Shown here one piece after another: positions 62,379-64,000 of a stretch of 64,000 nt of DNA (position 1 is the first letter of the stretch; each line of letters begins with the position of its first letter). Origin of the DNA: Nonomuraea spiralis (GTDB taxonomy: Bacteria > Actinomycetota > Actinomycetes > Streptosporangiales > Streptosporangiaceae). The notes beneath the pieces are model-generated. The model did no database searches. It was not told the DNA's origin and worked only from the letters and a program-made list of their open reading frames with translations. The stretch is from positions 124,001-188,000 of the forward strand of contig NZ_BMRC01000016.1 of the NCBI RefSeq assembly GCF_014648435.1, given 5' to 3'. Position numbers and translations under genes: made by a program.

Positions 62379-63584
62379 CTAGAGGCTTTCCAGGACGGCG
62401 GCGAGCTGGTCGACCGCCCAGACCAGGTCCTCCTCGGAGATCACGATCGGCGGCGCGAGCCGGATCGTGGACCCGTGGGTGTCCTTGGCGAGCACGCCGC
62501 GGGCCATCAGCGCCTTGGACACCTCGCGGCCCGTGCCGAGGGCCGGGTCGATGTCCACGCCCGCCCACAGCCCGCGACCGCGCACCGCCACCACGCCCTT
62601 GCCGATCAGCTCGCGCAGCCGGGCGTGCAGCACCTCGCCGAGCCTGGCGGCCCTGGCCTGGAACTCGCCGGTGTTCAGGATGTCGATGACCGCGATCCCG
62701 ACCGCGCAGGCCAGCGGGTTGCCGCCGAACGTGGACCCGTGCTGGCCCGGCTTGATGACCCCGAGGACGTCCTCGTCCGCGGCGACGGCCGACACCGGCA
62801 CCACGCCGCCGCCGAGCGCCTTGCCCAGGATGTACATGTCGGGCATGACGTTCTCGTGGTCGCAGGCGAACGTGCGGCCGGTGCGGCCGAGCCCGGACTG
62901 GATCTCGTCGGCGATCATCAGCACGTTGTTCTCGGTGCAGATGCGCCTGACCTCGGTCAGGTAGCCGTCCGGCGGCACGAGCACGCCCGCCTCGCCCTGG
63001 ATCGGCTCGACGAGGACGGCCACCGTGTTGTCGTCGACGGCCTCCCTGATCGCCTCGGCCGACCCGTAACGCACGATCTTGAACCCGGGCGTGTACGGCC
63101 CGAACCCGTCGTGCGCGTCGGGGTCGGTCGAGAAGCTGATGATCGTGGTGGTGCGGCCGTGGAAGTTGTCCTCCATCACGATGATGTTGGCCTGCTCGGG
63201 CGCCACGCCCTTGACCTCGTAACCCCACTTGCGGGCCACCTTGATCGCGGTCTCGACGGCCTCGGCGCCGGTGTTCATCGGCAGGATCATGTCCTTGCCG
63301 GTGAGGTCGCCGAGCCCGGCGCAGAACCGGGCGAACTGGTCGTGGTAGAACGCCCGGCTGGTCAGCGTGAGGTTCTTGAGCTGCTCCTGGGCGGCTTCGA
63401 TGATCTTCGGGTTGCCGTGACCGAAGTTCAGGGACGAATAGCCCGACAGGCAGTCGAGGTAGCGCTTGCCCTCGACGTCGACGACCCACGCCCCGTGCGC
63501 CTCGTGGATGACCACGGGCAGCGGATGGTAGTTGTGCGCGCTGCGGCGCTCGCTCACTTCGATCAGCTCTGCGCTGGTGCTCAT
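62379..63584 (-). CDS. rocD: ornithine--oxo-acid aminotransferase
   Basis: The 401-aa class III PLP aminotransferase starts after the ATG at 63584; the frame to 63632 is rejected. It has LDCLSGYSSLNFGHGNPKI, the phosphate-binding NTGAEAVETAIKVARKW, FHGRTTTIISFS, ADEIQSGLGRTG and the PLP Lys in YILGKALGGGVVP. These match ornithine aminotransferase, which makes glutamate-5-semialdehyde. It is 1 bp after the DDAH-like gene, suggesting guanidino/arginine to ornithine or citrulline breakdown in one operon. Confidence 0.93.
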   Translation of the reverse strand: MSTSAELIEVSERRSAHNYHPLPVVIHEAHGAWVVDVEGKRYLDCLSGYSSLNFGHGNPKIIEAAQEQLKNLTLTSRAFYHDQFARFCAGLGDLTGKDMILPMNTGAEAVETAIKVARKWGYEVKGVAPEQANIIVMEDNFHGRTTTIISFSTDPDAHDGFGPYTPGFKIVRYGSAEAIREAVDDNTVAVLVEPIQGEAGVLVPPDGYLTEVRRICTENNVLMIADEIQSGLGRTGRTFACDHENVMPDMYILGKALGGGVVPVSAVAADEDVLGVIKPGQHGSTFGGNPLACAVGIAVIDILNTGEFQARAARLGEVLHARLRELIGKGVVAVRGRGLWAGVDIDPALGTGREVSKALMARGVLAKDTHGSTIRLAPPIVISEEDLVWAVDQLAAVLESL

Positions 63585-63585
63585 G

Positions 63586-64000
63586 TTACTTCTCCCCCCT
63601 GATCTCCAGTGTGCAGCACTTGGGGCCCCCACCGGCCTTGCGCAGCTCCGACAGGTCGACCGGGATCACCTCGTAGCCGCGCCGCTTGAGCTCCAGCTGC
63701 AGCCCGGTCGCCTCGGCGTTGATGACGACGTTCCGGCCGTCGCTGACCGCGTTGAGCCCGAGCACCTCGGCGTCCTCGGCGGTCGCGATCACCGCGTCCG
63801 GGAACATCACGCGCAGCACCTCCTGGCTGCCCTTGGAGAAGGCGCCGGGGTAGTAGGCGACGTTGCGGCCGTCGAGCGGGAACAGCGCGGTGTCCAGGTG
63901 GTAGAAGCGCGGGTCGACCAGCTTCAGCGAGACGACCGGACGGCCCAGGTACTCCTGCGCCTCCTGGTGGGCGACCACGTCGGTGCGGAAGCCGGTGCCG
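63586..64000 (-). CDS. DDAH/arginine deiminase-superfamily hydrolase, 5' end missing
   Basis: The frame is open through the right edge, so the N-terminus is not present. The visible 138 residues hold GTGFRTDVVAHQEAQ, SLKLVDPRFYHLDTALFPL (with the catalytic His), YYPGAFSKGS, LGLNAVSDGRNVVINAEA and the C-terminal nucleophile Cys in GGGPKCCTLEI. The enzyme is in the same superfamily as the gene at 45710 but belongs to another subfamily (longer PKCCTLE ending). Coupling to rocD suggests it makes ornithine or citrulline from a guanidine compound. Confidence 0.87.
   Translation of the reverse strand, partial: GTGFRTDVVAHQEAQEYLGRPVVSLKLVDPRFYHLDTALFPLDGRNVAYYPGAFSKGSQEVLRVMFPDAVIATAEDAEVLGLNAVSDGRNVVINAEATGLQLELKRRGYEVIPVDLSELRKAGGGPKCCTLEIRGEK

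Overview
This is a chromosomal window from a very GC-rich actinomycete. The codon third positions are strongly G/C, GTG starts and 4-base ATGA/GTGA gene overlaps are frequent, and the core synteny hrcA-dnaJ-rsmE ... HIT-phoH-ybeY-CBS protein-era is actinobacterial. The CU044_5270-type protein behind an ECF sigma factor and the DUF6297-like ABC permease suggest Streptosporangiales (Nonomuraea-like). That placement is inference. I saw no phage, insertion sequence, CRISPR array, rRNA or tRNA gene.

Layout. 0-5 kb: two overlapping FtsX-type ABC permeases. 5-9 kb: rpsT, a GH18-like membrane protein and lepA. 9-13 kb: a GNAT enzyme, an ABC exporter pair and a MOSC protein. 13-16 kb: a secreted chitinase with its own promoter and palindromic operator, then a StyA-like flavoprotein and hemW. 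16-19 kb: a three-gene overlapping operon of membrane and DUF proteins. 19-22 kb: the CIRCE-controlled hrcA-dnaJ-rsmE set. 22-23.3 kb: a SigE-type sigma factor with a membrane partner. 23.4-29.4 kb: HIT, phoH, ybeY, CBS/CNNM protein, lipoprotein, cytidine-deaminase-like protein, Nudix and era.

29.4-46 kb is the most unusual part and is rich in signalling genes. An AfsR-like STAND regulator is divergent from a Ser/Thr kinase fused to a remnant nSTAND module and WD40 repeats. These are followed by a Mut7-C RNase, a TAXI binding protein facing a histidine kinase/response regulator/MHS symporter operon, and a second Ser/Thr kinase whose extracellular part is a GH6 (cellulase-family) domain. Two acetyltransferase domains in one protein, a DUF2630 protein and a DDAH-like hydrolase follow.

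46-64 kb: leuA with a leucine-rich leader peptide and SD-sequestering attenuator; a TetR regulator facing a YrdB/epimerase/Gfo-Idh operon through two palindromic operators; a trypsin-like protease; an acetamidase-permease-AmiC-like operon with a divergent MarR gene; glutamate/leucine-type dehydrogenase; a PhoD-like phosphatase; a methyltransferase; an ECF sigma/anti-sigma-like pair; and ornithine aminotransferase with a partial DDAH-like gene running off the right edge.

A recurrent regulatory theme is a TAnnnT hexamer exactly 6-7 nt upstream of the start codon of at least twelve reading frames, with no Shine-Dalgarno sequence between. This is the signature of leaderless transcripts.
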